Of a stretch of DNA of 64,000 nucleotides, positions 1 through 8,214 are shown in pieces. Both the position numbers and the translations under genes were made by a program. The stretch's first letter is position 1. The number at the start of each line of letters is the position of its first letter. The notes below the pieces were generated by a model. It did not search any database and was not told where the DNA came from. It saw nothing but the letters and a program-made list of their open reading frames with translations. Source of the stretch: Pseudomonas kitaguniensis (GTDB lineage Bacteria; Pseudomonadota; Gammaproteobacteria; Pseudomonadales; Pseudomonadaceae); assembly GCF_009296165.1 (NCBI RefSeq), contig NZ_VUAZ01000055.1:1-64000 (forward strand), written 5' to 3'.

Positions 1-56
1 TTGGGATGCAGTCCAATGTGATAGCAAGCCTCTCCAGATAGGAATGCATTGCAAAT

Positions 57-81
57 GTGGGAGGGGGCTTGCTCCCGATGG
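57..81. repeat. REP-like palindrome
   Basis: A short GC palindrome in which GGGAG(GGGG) faces CTCCC around CTTG sits just downstream of the HAD gene. A half-copy (CCCCCTCCCACATG) lies at 3671-3684 after ptsP. This 'GTGGGAGGGGGC' type is a familiar intergenic repeat of the P. fluorescens group. It may also help terminate transcription. Confidence 0.5.
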
Positions 82-86
82 GGCCA

Positions 87-743
87 TCAGCTTCGCAGCG
101 TAATCACCGGCCAGCCACGCTTTTCAGCTTCGGCACGCAAACTTGGGTCCGGGTCCACGGCCACCGGGTGGGTCACTTGCTCCAATAGCGGCAAATCATT
201 CATCGAGTCGCTATAGAAGTAGCTGTCTTGCAAACTGTACCCGGTCTCTTCCAGCCAACGATTCAAACGCGTCACCTTGCCTTCACGAAAGCACGGCACA
301 TCGGTGCTGCGCCCGGTGTAGCGGCCGTTTTCCATCTCGCATTCGGTGGCGATCAGGGTTTCAACCCCCAGCCGCGCGGCAATCGGTGCGGTGACGAAAC
401 GGTTGGTGGCCGTGATGATCACCAGCTTGTCGCCCGCCGCGCGGTGCTTGGCCAGCAGTTCGACGGCCCGCGGCAGCATCAGCGGTTCAACACAGTCGCG
501 CATGAAGTCGCGGTGCCATTCGTCCAGTTGGGCCATGTCGGTGCGGCCGAGAATCTCCAGGCTGAAGTTCAAATAGGCGGCGTTATCCAGCCTGCCGGCC
601 AGGTAATCCTGGTAAAAGGCGTCGTTGCGAGCCTTATAGGCCACCGGGTCGAGAATCCCGCGTTCACACAGGTAATCGCCCCAGGCGTGGTCGCTGTCAC
701 CGCCCAGAAGGGTGTTGTCCAAGTCGAATAAAGCCAGGCGCAT
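87..743 (-). CDS. HAD-IB family hydrolase (phosphoserine phosphatase-like)
   Basis: This 218-residue cytosolic protein has HAD motif I (DLDNT, residues 7-11, two catalytic Asp) and motif IV (SDSMNDLP, near residue 180), with the S/T motif in IITATN. HAD-IB enzymes of this length remove phosphate from small metabolites such as phosphoserine or histidinol phosphate; the substrate cannot be read from sequence. It is transcribed away from rppH, and this divergent pair is conserved in Pseudomonas. The start ATG lies 144 bp from the rppH GTG, leaving room for both promoters. Confidence 0.9.
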   Translation of the reverse strand: MRLALFDLDNTLLGGDSDHAWGDYLCERGILDPVAYKARNDAFYQDYLAGRLDNAAYLNFSLEILGRTDMAQLDEWHRDFMRDCVEPLMLPRAVELLAKHRAAGDKLVIITATNRFVTAPIAARLGVETLIATECEMENGRYTGRSTDVPCFREGKVTRLNRWLEETGYSLQDSYFYSDSMNDLPLLEQVTHPVAVDPDPSLRAEAEKRGWPVITLRS

Positions 744-886
744 TGCAGTTACTCGCTGAAAAGTCTGTAAAAAGGCGTCCAGAATACGGTCTTTTCACAA
801 GAGTGCACATAAGGTAAGAAGCCTCGTTGCCGCTTGATGAACCTTTGTGGAACAATGCGACAACATGCGTTTGCGAGGTTGTTGCC

Positions 887-1366
887 GTGATCGACCCCGA
901 TGGTTTCCGTCCTAATGTCGGGATTATTCTTACGAATGATGCCGGACAGGTGCTATGGGCTCGCCGAATCAACCAAGATGCCTGGCAGTTTCCTCAAGGC
1001 GGAATCAACCCCGACGAAACCCCTGAAGACGCCTTGTACCGTGAGTTGAACGAAGAAGTCGGCCTTGAGCGCGAAGATGTGCAAATTTTGGCCTGTACGC
1101 GCGGCTGGTTGCGCTATCGTTTGCCGCAACGTCTGGTGCGTACCCACAGCCAACCGCTGTGCATCGGCCAGAAGCAAAAATGGTTTCTCCTGCGCCTGAT
1201 CTCGAACGAGCAGCGGGTGCGGATGGATTTGACCGGTAAACCGGAGTTCGATGGCTGGCGTTGGGTCAGCTATTGGTACCCGTTGGGCCAGGTGGTGACA
1301 TTCAAGCGCGAAGTGTATCGTCGCGCGCTCAAAGAGCTTGCCCCGCGCCTTTTATCGCGCGACTGA
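887..1366 (+). CDS. rppH: RNA pyrophosphohydrolase RppH
   Basis: A 159-residue Nudix hydrolase that removes pyrophosphate from the 5' end of mRNAs and so starts their decay. The Nudix box runs from GGINPDET through REL(N)EEVGL, near residues 38-60. I chose the GTG at 887 ([10 protein letters not shown]) because GAGG lies 8 nt upstream and because the resulting length is exactly that usual for RppH; an ATG at 827 would add 20 unsupported residues. ptsP starts 22 bp downstream, so the two form an operon, as elsewhere in gammaproteobacteria. Confidence 0.95.
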   Translation: MIDPDGFRPNVGIILTNDAGQVLWARRINQDAWQFPQGGINPDETPEDALYRELNEEVGLEREDVQILACTRGWLRYRLPQRLVRTHSQPLCIGQKQKWFLLRLISNEQRVRMDLTGKPEFDGWRWVSYWYPLGQVVTFKREVYRRALKELAPRLLSRD

Positions 1367-1388
1367 CGACGGAGTTCGACCCCGAGCC

Positions 1389-3668
1389 ATGCTCAATACG
1401 CTGCGCAAGATCGTCCAGGAAGTTAACTCCGCCAAGGATCTCAAGGCGGCGTTGGGGATTATTGTATTGCGCGTCAAGGAAGCCATGGGCAGCCAGGTCT
1501 GCTCGGTTTACCTGCTGGACCCCGAGACCAACCGTTTTGTGCTGATGGCCACCGAAGGCCTGAACAAGCGCTCCATCGGCAAGGTCAGCATGGCGCCCAA
1601 TGAAGGTCTGGTCGGCTTGGTGGGGACGCGTGAAGAACCCCTGAACCTTGAGCACGCGGCCGATCACCCGCGTTACCGCTACTTTGCCGAAACCGGCGAA
1701 GAGCGCTACGCCTCGTTCCTTGGCGCGCCGATCATTCACCACCGCCGCGTCGTCGGCGTGTTGGTCATCCAGCAAAAAGAGCGTCGCCAGTTCGATGAAG
1801 GTGAAGAAGCCTTCCTCGTGACCATGAGCGCGCAGCTCGCCGGGGTTATTGCCCACGCCGAAGCGACCGGCTCGATTCGCGGCCTTGGGCGTCAGGGCAA
1901 GGGTATTCAGGAAGCCAAGTTCGTCGGTGTGCCGGGCTCGCCAGGTGCTGCGGTCGGTAAAGCAGTGGTGATGCTGCCACCGGCCGACCTGGACGTGGTG
2001 CCGGACAAAAGCGTCGACGACATCGACGCTGAAATCAAACTGTTCAAGACTGCCCTTGAAGGCGTGCGCGCCGACATGCGCAACCTGTCGACCAAGCTGG
2101 CGACGCAACTGCGCCCTGAAGAGCGCGCGCTGTTCGACGTGTACCAGATGATGCTTGACGACGCGTCCTTGGGCAACGAAGTCAAAACCGTCATCAAAAC
2201 CGGCCAGTGGGCCCAGGGCGCGTTGCGCCAAGTGGTGACTGATCACGTTAACCGTTTCGAAATGATGGACGACGCCTACCTGCGCGAGCGCGCCTCGGAC
2301 GTGCGCGATCTCGGTCGCCGTCTGCTGGCCTACCTGCAGGAAGACCGCACCACCAACCTGGTGTACCCCGACAACACCATTCTGATCAGTGAAGAACTGA
2401 CCGCCACGATGCTCGGCGAAGTGCCGGAAGGCAAACTGGTGGGCCTGGTTTCGGTACTTGGTTCGGGCAACTCCCACGTCGCGATCCTGGCGCGCGCCAT
2501 GGGCATTCCGACGGTGATGGGTTTGGTCGACCTGCCGTATTCCAAGGTCGACGGCATCGACATGATCGTCGATGGCCATCGTGGCGAAGTGTTCACCAAC
2601 CCCAGCGAGTTGCTGCGCAAGCAATACGCCGAGGTGGTCGAAGAAGAGAAACAACTGGCGCTGGGCCTCGACTCGTTGCGCGAACTGCCGTGCGTGACCC
2701 TCGATGGCCACCGCGTGCCGCTGCTGGTGAACACCGGCCTGCTCGCCGATGTAGCCCGCGCGCAGCAACGTGGCGCCGAAGGGGTTGGGCTGTACCGCAC
2801 CGAAGTGCCGTTTATGATCAACCAGCGCTTCCCGAGCGAGAAAGAGCAGTTGGCGATTTATCGCGAGCAACTGTCGGCCTTCCACCCATTGCCGGTGACC
2901 ATGCGCAGCCTCGACATCGGCGGCGACAAGTCCCTGTCGTATTTCCCGATCAAGGAAGACAACCCCTTCCTTGGCTGGCGCGGCATTCGCGTGACGCTTG
3001 ATCACCCTGAAATCTTTCTGGTGCAGACCCGCGCCATGCTCAAGGCCAGCGAAGGCCTGAACAACCTGCGCATCCTGCTGCCGATGATCTCCGGCACACA
3101 TGAGCTGGAAGAAGCCTTGCACCTGATCCACCGGGCGTGGGGCGAAGTGCGCGACGAAGGCGCCGACGTACCGATGCCGCCTATTGGCGTGATGATCGAA
3201 ATTCCGGCGGCGGTGTATCAGGCCAAAGAGTTGGCGCGGCAAGTGGACTTCCTGTCGGTCGGCTCCAACGACTTGACCCAGTACCTGTTGGCGGTGGACC
3301 GTAACAACCCGCGGGTTGCCGACCTCTACGACTACCTGCACCCAGCGGTGCTGCAAGCCCTGCAACACGTGGTGCGCGACGCGCATGCCGAAGGCAAACC
3401 GGTGAGCATTTGCGGTGAAATGGCCGGCGACCCGGCGGCGGCTGTGCTGTTGATGGCGATGGGTTTTGACAGCTTGTCGATGAACGCCACCAACTTGCCG
3501 AAAGTGAAGTGGATGCTGCGTCAGGTTGAGCTGAGCATGGCCAAGGATTTGCTCGCCCAATTGATGACCATCGACAACCCGCAAGTTATCCACAGCTCAC
3601 TGCAACTGGCGCTGAAGAACCTCGGGCTCACGCGGATGATCAACCCGGTCTCCGCAAAAAGCCTCTAG
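1389..3668 (+). CDS. ptsP: Phosphoenolpyruvate-protein phosphotransferase PtsP (EI-Ntr)
   Basis: At 759 residues this is the normal length for EI-Ntr, which takes phosphate from PEP and passes it to NPr in the nitrogen phosphotransferase system. An N-terminal GAF domain (about residues 1-160) precedes the EI phosphohistidine region, with the active His in GNSHVAILARAMG near residue 362, and a C-terminal PEP-binding TIM barrel with GLYRTE and SVGSNDLTQY. The ATG at 1389 gives the family start (MLNTLRKIVQ). It lies directly downstream of rppH. The long antisense frame over it is a codon-bias shadow. Confidence 0.97.
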   Translation: MLNTLRKIVQEVNSAKDLKAALGIIVLRVKEAMGSQVCSVYLLDPETNRFVLMATEGLNKRSIGKVSMAPNEGLVGLVGTREEPLNLEHAADHPRYRYFAETGEERYASFLGAPIIHHRRVVGVLVIQQKERRQFDEGEEAFLVTMSAQLAGVIAHAEATGSIRGLGRQGKGIQEAKFVGVPGSPGAAVGKAVVMLPPADLDVVPDKSVDDIDAEIKLFKTALEGVRADMRNLSTKLATQLRPEERALFDVYQMMLDDASLGNEVKTVIKTGQWAQGALRQVVTDHVNRFEMMDDAYLRERASDVRDLGRRLLAYLQEDRTTNLVYPDNTILISEELTATMLGEVPEGKLVGLVSVLGSGNSHVAILARAMGIPTVMGLVDLPYSKVDGIDMIVDGHRGEVFTNPSELLRKQYAEVVEEEKQLALGLDSLRELPCVTLDGHRVPLLVNTGLLADVARAQQRGAEGVGLYRTEVPFMINQRFPSEKEQLAIYREQLSAFHPLPVTMRSLDIGGDKSLSYFPIKEDNPFLGWRGIRVTLDHPEIFLVQTRAMLKASEGLNNLRILLPMISGTHELEEALHLIHRAWGEVRDEGADVPMPPIGVMIEIPAAVYQAKELARQVDFLSVGSNDLTQYLLAVDRNNPRVADLYDYLHPAVLQALQHVVRDAHAEGKPVSICGEMAGDPAAAVLLMAMGFDSLSMNATNLPKVKWMLRQVELSMAKDLLAQLMTIDNPQVIHSSLQLALKNLGLTRMINPVSAKSL

Positions 3669-3707
3669 AGCCCCCTCCCACATGGTTTTGTGGTGTGCCC
3701 ACTCCCG

Positions 3708-4454
3708 CTAGAGGTTGAGTGCTACCTCACCCAGCCGCCCGCCGTGCGGGCCAAAACTGCGTTCGAGCATTTGCCGCGTGCCATCGGCATTCACGATCAA
3801 CGCCGTGCTCGCCCGCGTCCCATAACTGGGGCTGGCGATAAACACGCTGGATAACAGACTCTCGGTCGCCAACCCCACGCCGGTATCCGGCAGCTCTGCA
3901 AACGGTGCGGTGTGCGGGTCGCTCAGCAGTGCCAGCAAGGCTTGCGGCTGTGGGTTTTCCAGCAGTTCATTCAATGCCGCCTTGGCCTTTAGCAACTTTG
4001 GCCACGGCGTATCCAGCCCGGCATTGGACAACCCATAAACCCCGGGCTCCAGGCGCACAGGCTCGGGCTGATTGGCGTTGTAATGCCACAGCTCATCCGG
4101 CGTGCCAACCAGCAGGTTAAACCCGGCATATTCAATCGAACGGCCGTTAACGTCGGCTAAATACTCGCCTATCGGTTGCAAACCGCTGAGAAAACGCGCC
4201 ACCAGCTCCCCGCGAGACTTGCGTGCCGGCGGCTGGTGCGGGTCACGAATATTCGTCAGCGCAGCAAAACGCCCCGCGGCGTTTACCCCCAACCAAGTAC
4301 CGCCCGCTTCCTGGTCCCGACCCGCGTAAACCTCGGGCACATCCGGCCACTGGGCCAGCGGCAGGCTAGGGCGGGCGTAGAATTCATCACGGTTGGCCGC
4401 AACGATCAGCGGTTGGGCATGGCCCGGCCGCCAGGCGAAAACAATCAGGCACAT
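3708..4454 (-). CDS. NRDE (TANGO2-like) family protein
   Basis: This 248-residue protein begins MCLIVFAW and carries the NRDE motif at residues 20-24 (AANRDEFYARP), the hallmark of the NRDE/TANGO2 family, with GGTWLGVN further on. In eukaryotes the family is linked to haem and lipid handling; the bacterial role is not settled. It is convergent with ptsP (39 bp apart) and divergent from the TSUP permease, an order shared with other Pseudomonas genomes. Confidence 0.88.
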   Translation of the reverse strand: MCLIVFAWRPGHAQPLIVAANRDEFYARPSLPLAQWPDVPEVYAGRDQEAGGTWLGVNAAGRFAALTNIRDPHQPPARKSRGELVARFLSGLQPIGEYLADVNGRSIEYAGFNLLVGTPDELWHYNANQPEPVRLEPGVYGLSNAGLDTPWPKLLKAKAALNELLENPQPQALLALLSDPHTAPFAELPDTGVGLATESLLSSVFIASPSYGTRASTALIVNADGTRQMLERSFGPHGGRLGEVALNL

Positions 4455-4574
4455 CAGGCGATCCCTTTTGTGTTTTTGCTCACTCTACCCACACCGGCGC
4501 AGGCGTTCCATCGTATCCAGTTGGGCCGCATGCCTTCCATCCGTTAACATGCCGGTCTTGGTTTAGGGGCCTCC

Positions 4575-5357
4575 ATGGAATTTCTCCTGTATTTGCTGCT
4601 CGGTGCGTGTGCAGGCGTACTCGCCGGGCTGTTTGGCGTGGGCGGCGGGATTATCATCGTGCCGGTGCTGGTGTTCAGTTTTACCGTGCAGGGTTTCGAC
4701 CCGCAGGTGCTGACTCACTTGGCCGTTGGCACGTCGCTGGCGTCGATTATTTTTACCTCGGTGAATGCCGTGCGTGAGCATCACCGGCGTGGCGCGGTGC
4801 GTTGGCCGATCTTTGTGTGGATGACCGTGGGCATCCTGATCGGCGCAGGTTTTGGCGCGCTGACCGCCGAGGCGATTTCCGGCCCGAATTTGCAGAAGAT
4901 TATCGGCGTGTTCGCCCTGCTGGTCGCCGTGCAACTGGCGCTTGAGGCCAAGCCCAAGGCTAGCCGAACGGTGCCGGGCAAGCTCGGCCTGACACTGGCA
5001 GGCACGCTGATCGGCTGGGCCTCGGCGATTTTCGGGATAGGCGGCGGCTCGCTGACCGTGCCGTTTTTAACCTGGCGCAGTGTGCCGATGCAGCAGGCTG
5101 TGGCAACTTCATCGGCGTGCGGTCTGCCGATTGCCTTGGCGAGTGCATTAAGTTTCATGATTCTGGGCTGGCATGAGCCGCTGTTGCCCGCTCATAGTCT
5201 AGGGTTCGTGTATTTGCCGGCGCTGTTGGGCATTGCCCTGACCAGCATGCTGTTTGCGCGTTTTGGCGCGCGCCTGGCGCACCGCTTGTCGCCGCGTTTA
5301 TTGAAGCGGTTGTTCGCCGCTTTACTGTTTTGCGTCGGTTTGAATTTTTTGCTGTAA
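4575..5357 (+). CDS. TSUP-family transporter (sulfite exporter TauE/SafE-like)
   Basis: A 260-residue inner-membrane protein with about eight hydrophobic segments and the repeated TSUP glycine motif: GLFGVGGGIIIVP near residue 18 and IFGIGGGSLTVPF near residue 155. The family moves sulfur-containing anions or organic acids; the substrate is unknown here. It lies 65 bp upstream of lgt on the same strand. Confidence 0.9.
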   Translation: MEFLLYLLLGACAGVLAGLFGVGGGIIIVPVLVFSFTVQGFDPQVLTHLAVGTSLASIIFTSVNAVREHHRRGAVRWPIFVWMTVGILIGAGFGALTAEAISGPNLQKIIGVFALLVAVQLALEAKPKASRTVPGKLGLTLAGTLIGWASAIFGIGGGSLTVPFLTWRSVPMQQAVATSSACGLPIALASALSFMILGWHEPLLPAHSLGFVYLPALLGIALTSMLFARFGARLAHRLSPRLLKRLFAALLFCVGLNFLL

Positions 5358-5422
5358 CGAAGGCTTAATCGCGCACCGGCATGGTCCGCGCGCCATGACT
5401 AATGATTTAACGAGGAGTCGCA

Positions 5423-6235
5423 ATGCTGCCTTACCCGCAGATCGATCCGGTGGCCTTGGCCATCGGTCCGCTGAAAATCCACTGGTACGGGTTGATGTAC
5501 CTGATCGGCATCGGCGGTGCCTGGTTCCTGGCGTCGCGGCGCCTGAACCGTTTCGACCCGACCTGGACCAAAGAAAAGCTCTCCGACCTGATTTTTTGGC
5601 TGTCGATGGGCGTGATCGTCGGCGGGCGCCTGGGGTATGTGCTGTTTTACGACCTGAGCGCCTACATCGCCAACCCGACGCTGATTTTCGAGGTGTGGAA
5701 GGGCGGCATGGCGTTCCACGGTGGTTTTATTGGCGTGATGATCGCCGCGTGGTGGTTCGGCCGTCGCAACGGCAAGTCATTCTTCCAGTTGATGGACTTC
5801 GTTGCGCCGATGGTGCCGATCGGCCTGGGCGCCGGGCGCATCGGTAACTTTATCAACGCCGAGTTGTGGGGCAAACCGACCGACGTGCCGTGGGCCATGG
5901 TGTTCCCGCCGTTCAGCGACCCGGCGCAATTGCCGCGTCACCCGTCGCAGCTCTACCAGTTCGCGTTGGAAGGTGTGGCGCTGTTCCTCATCTTGTACAT
6001 CTTCTCGCGCAAGCCACGCCCAACCATGGCCGTGTCTGGCATGTTCGCGTTGTTCTACGGGATCTTCCGCTTTATCGTCGAGTTCGTGCGCGTACCGGAT
6101 GCGCAGTTGGGCTACCTGGCGTGGGGCTGGTTGACCATGGGGCAGGTCCTCAGCTTGCCGATGATTTTGGCCGGTCTTGGCCTGCTGTGGTGGGCGTACA
6201 ACCGCCCACAACCGATCAAGAACGCGGTGCTTTAA
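5423..6235 (+). CDS. lgt: Prolipoprotein diacylglyceryl transferase Lgt
   Basis: Lgt attaches a diacylglyceryl group to the lipobox cysteine of prolipoproteins at the inner membrane. The 270-residue protein has seven or so membrane segments and the Lgt signature [13 protein letters not shown] near residue 140. AGGAG lies 5 nt before the ATG. lgt followed by thyA (58 bp on) is a conserved pair in proteobacteria, which confirms that the thyA fragment downstream is the native host copy. Confidence 0.97.
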   Translation: MLPYPQIDPVALAIGPLKIHWYGLMYLIGIGGAWFLASRRLNRFDPTWTKEKLSDLIFWLSMGVIVGGRLGYVLFYDLSAYIANPTLIFEVWKGGMAFHGGFIGVMIAAWWFGRRNGKSFFQLMDFVAPMVPIGLGAGRIGNFINAELWGKPTDVPWAMVFPPFSDPAQLPRHPSQLYQFALEGVALFLILYIFSRKPRPTMAVSGMFALFYGIFRFIVEFVRVPDAQLGYLAWGWLTMGQVLSLPMILAGLGLLWWAYNRPQPIKNAVL

Positions 6236-6293
6236 ATTCGAATGCCGGGGTGTTTACGTGAAGCGCCCCGGCTTCACCGATACGGGTAATCAC

Positions 6294-6893
6294 ATGAAGC
6301 AATATCTCGAACTGTTGAACGACGTCGTGACCAATGGCTTGACCAAGGGCGACCGCACGGGCACCGGCACCAAAGCCGTCTTTGCCCGTCAGTATCGGCA
6401 TAACCTGGCCGACGGCTTCCCGCTGCTGACCACCAAGAAGCTTCACTTCAAAAGCATCGCCAATGAACTGATCTGGATGTTGAGCGGCAACACCAACATC
6501 AAGTGGCTGAACGAAAACGGTGTGAAAATCTGGGACGAGTGGGCCACCGAAGACGGCGACCTCGGCCCGGTGTATGGCGAGCAGTGGACCGCCTGGCCGA
6601 CCAAAGACGGCGGCAAGATCAACCAGATCGACTACATGGTCGACACGTTGAAGAACAACCCCAACAGCCGCCGCATCCTGTTTCACGGCTGGAACGTTGA
6701 GTACCTGCCGGACGAAACCAAAAGCCCGCAGGAAAACGCGCGCAACGGCAAGCAAGCGCTGCCGCCGTGTCACCTGCTGTATCAGGCATTTGTGCATGAC
6801 GGTCATCTGTCGATGCAGTTGTACATCCGCAGCTCCGACGTGTTCCTTTTATCGGACGTAGGAAAAAGCGCACAGTACGCCTTCCTCGCCTAA
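6294..6893 (+). pseudogene. thyA: Host thymidylate synthase thyA, 5' fragment cut by the island
   Basis: Residues 1-184 ([11 protein letters not shown] to IRSSDVFL) match ThyA, including the catalytic cysteine in [10 protein letters not shown]. Homology stops at about 6847, where the normal FLGLPYNTA would follow. The frame instead reads about 15 island-derived residues ([14 protein letters not shown]) to a TAA at 6891-6893. The missing C-terminal third, which carries dUMP- and folate-binding residues, lies 53 kb away at 59798-60077. The fragment should make an inactive 199-residue protein. A whole copy is carried by the island at 13190. Confidence 0.95.
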
Positions 6894-6981
6894 AAAAATT
6901 TACCCTTCATGCGACTTTATCTTGACCTTGACAAGCTGCACATTCTGCATAGGATGGGCGGCCTTCAAAAAGGGGTTGTCG
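6848..6981. other. Left terminus of the island
   Basis: This non-coding stretch joins the thyA break to ginA. It holds TTCATGCGAC (6906-6915) and TGCACATT (6937-6944), both present in inverted orientation and the same order at the right end (59782-59791 and 59766-59773). GCACAGTACG at 6870-6879 also has a near match, inverted, at 59702-59711. These are candidate recombinase binding sites, and the gin promoter must lie here too. Confidence 0.5.
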
Positions 6982-8214
6982 GTGAAGGTTGTAACCAAAG
7001 AAAAGCAGATGCTAGACCTGGGTGGGTCGATGCTCAACGAAGATGGGCCCACGGTGGCAGACCGTGTTTCTGTTACGGCGGTGGGGCTGTTCGATTCAGA
7101 AGAGAGGCTAGTCCCGCTTGTAAGCGAGTACCTGACCTTCGCAGTTCGCAGCGCCGAGTTAGCGGCCCTGTCAGCCGAGACGTACGGGCGTAACATTGGT
7201 TACATGCTCGAACACCTGAAAGGCACGCCAACTTTCAGAACCTCCTCTTATGACGAAATTCTTCTTGCCGTAACTAAACATGGTATTCAACGGTACTTTA
7301 CCCACCTGCGTGAAGTGGATGGTTTGACCTCAACGACCATCCGTAACAGGGATGCTTGTTATATGGCCCTGTTCAATGACTTCCTGTGCGTCGGCGGGAA
7401 GCACAGGGGCCAATTACGTGAAGACAATCCTTATGCCGGTGGTTTTCTCTCTCCTGCTCCAAAGAAGGATTTGGTTTATCCCTGTTCATTACAGGAACTC
7501 AAAGCGCTTATTGAGTCTGCGAGCAGCGAGAGAGAACGCTGCCTGATCCAAGCTATCTTTGATGTGGGTCTGCGTCGAAGTGAAGTTGGCAGGGTCACTC
7601 TGGGTGCCGTGAATAGGGCTTTGGGGTTTGCTCAAGCTAACTTTGTTGCGGATGAAGATCTTGATTGGGTGCATCCTGATTACTGTCCTCTTTACATTGA
7701 CGGCAGTAAAGCACGTGGAAATGAGTTTAAGCCACGATACTCAATCGTGAGCCGGGCTGTGCTCGAACGCATCAAGCGTTATCACGCGTCTCCCCTATTT
7801 AAGAAGCACGCTCGCCGTTATGAGACCGCCGATGTAACTCCGTGCTTTTTCAATTCAGAGGGACAGCCGTTTAACCCAGACGCTGTCAGCAAGCTACTTG
7901 AGCGGCTCTCTAAGCGTGCAGTAAAGAGCAAGCGACTTGAGCGTATGGTTTCGCCGCATAAGCTCCGCCATGGTCACGCATATGCCATTTTGACTAGCCC
8001 GGACTTTGGTGATGACTATCTCAACAAACTCCTGATGGCCCAGAAGTCGCTCGGCCACGAAGACACATCCACTACAGGAATTTATACCAAGTTGCCACAG
8101 GACATCTTTCATCTGGTTTGCCCGAACACGGGCGAGGTTTCGACCAAGGCAAAAGGCATGGCGGATCTTGCTGTTCAGACGACGCTGAAAATCAGGTTGG
8201 GAGATAAGAAATGA
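6982..8214 (+). CDS. ginA: Tyrosine recombinase GinA-like
   Basis: The first gene of the recombinase operon encodes about 410 residues with a complete set of catalytic residues for a tyrosine recombinase: Arg in GLRRSEVGRV, H-x-x-R in SPHKLRHGHA, His in SLGHEDTSTTG and the nucleophile Tyr in GIYTKL. An N-terminal SAM-like core-binding domain precedes them. I favour the GTG at 6982 because AGGGG lies 6 nt upstream; a TTG at 6922 would add 20 residues. Its TGA overlaps the ATG of the next gene (ATGA), which indicates translational coupling. It is the only one of the three with the full catalytic set. Confidence 0.88.
   Translation: MKVVTKEKQMLDLGGSMLNEDGPTVADRVSVTAVGLFDSEERLVPLVSEYLTFAVRSAELAALSAETYGRNIGYMLEHLKGTPTFRTSSYDEILLAVTKHGIQRYFTHLREVDGLTSTTIRNRDACYMALFNDFLCVGGKHRGQLREDNPYAGGFLSPAPKKDLVYPCSLQELKALIESASSERERCLIQAIFDVGLRRSEVGRVTLGAVNRALGFAQANFVADEDLDWVHPDYCPLYIDGSKARGNEFKPRYSIVSRAVLERIKRYHASPLFKKHARRYETADVTPCFFNSEGQPFNPDAVSKLLERLSKRAVKSKRLERMVSPHKLRHGHAYAILTSPDFGDDYLNKLLMAQKSLGHEDTSTTGIYTKLPQDIFHLVCPNTGEVSTKAKGMADLAVQTTLKIRLGDKK

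Noticed and set aside
1329..3593. A 754-residue open frame antisense to ptsP
   Set aside because: It is composed mostly of His, Gln, Arg and Val, the usual shadow of a GC-rich gene, and ptsP accounts fully for the region.
6842..6847. A direct repeat (attL/attR) at the thyA junctions
   Set aside because: Only GTTC is shared, too short to call, and the next bases differ between the two ends.
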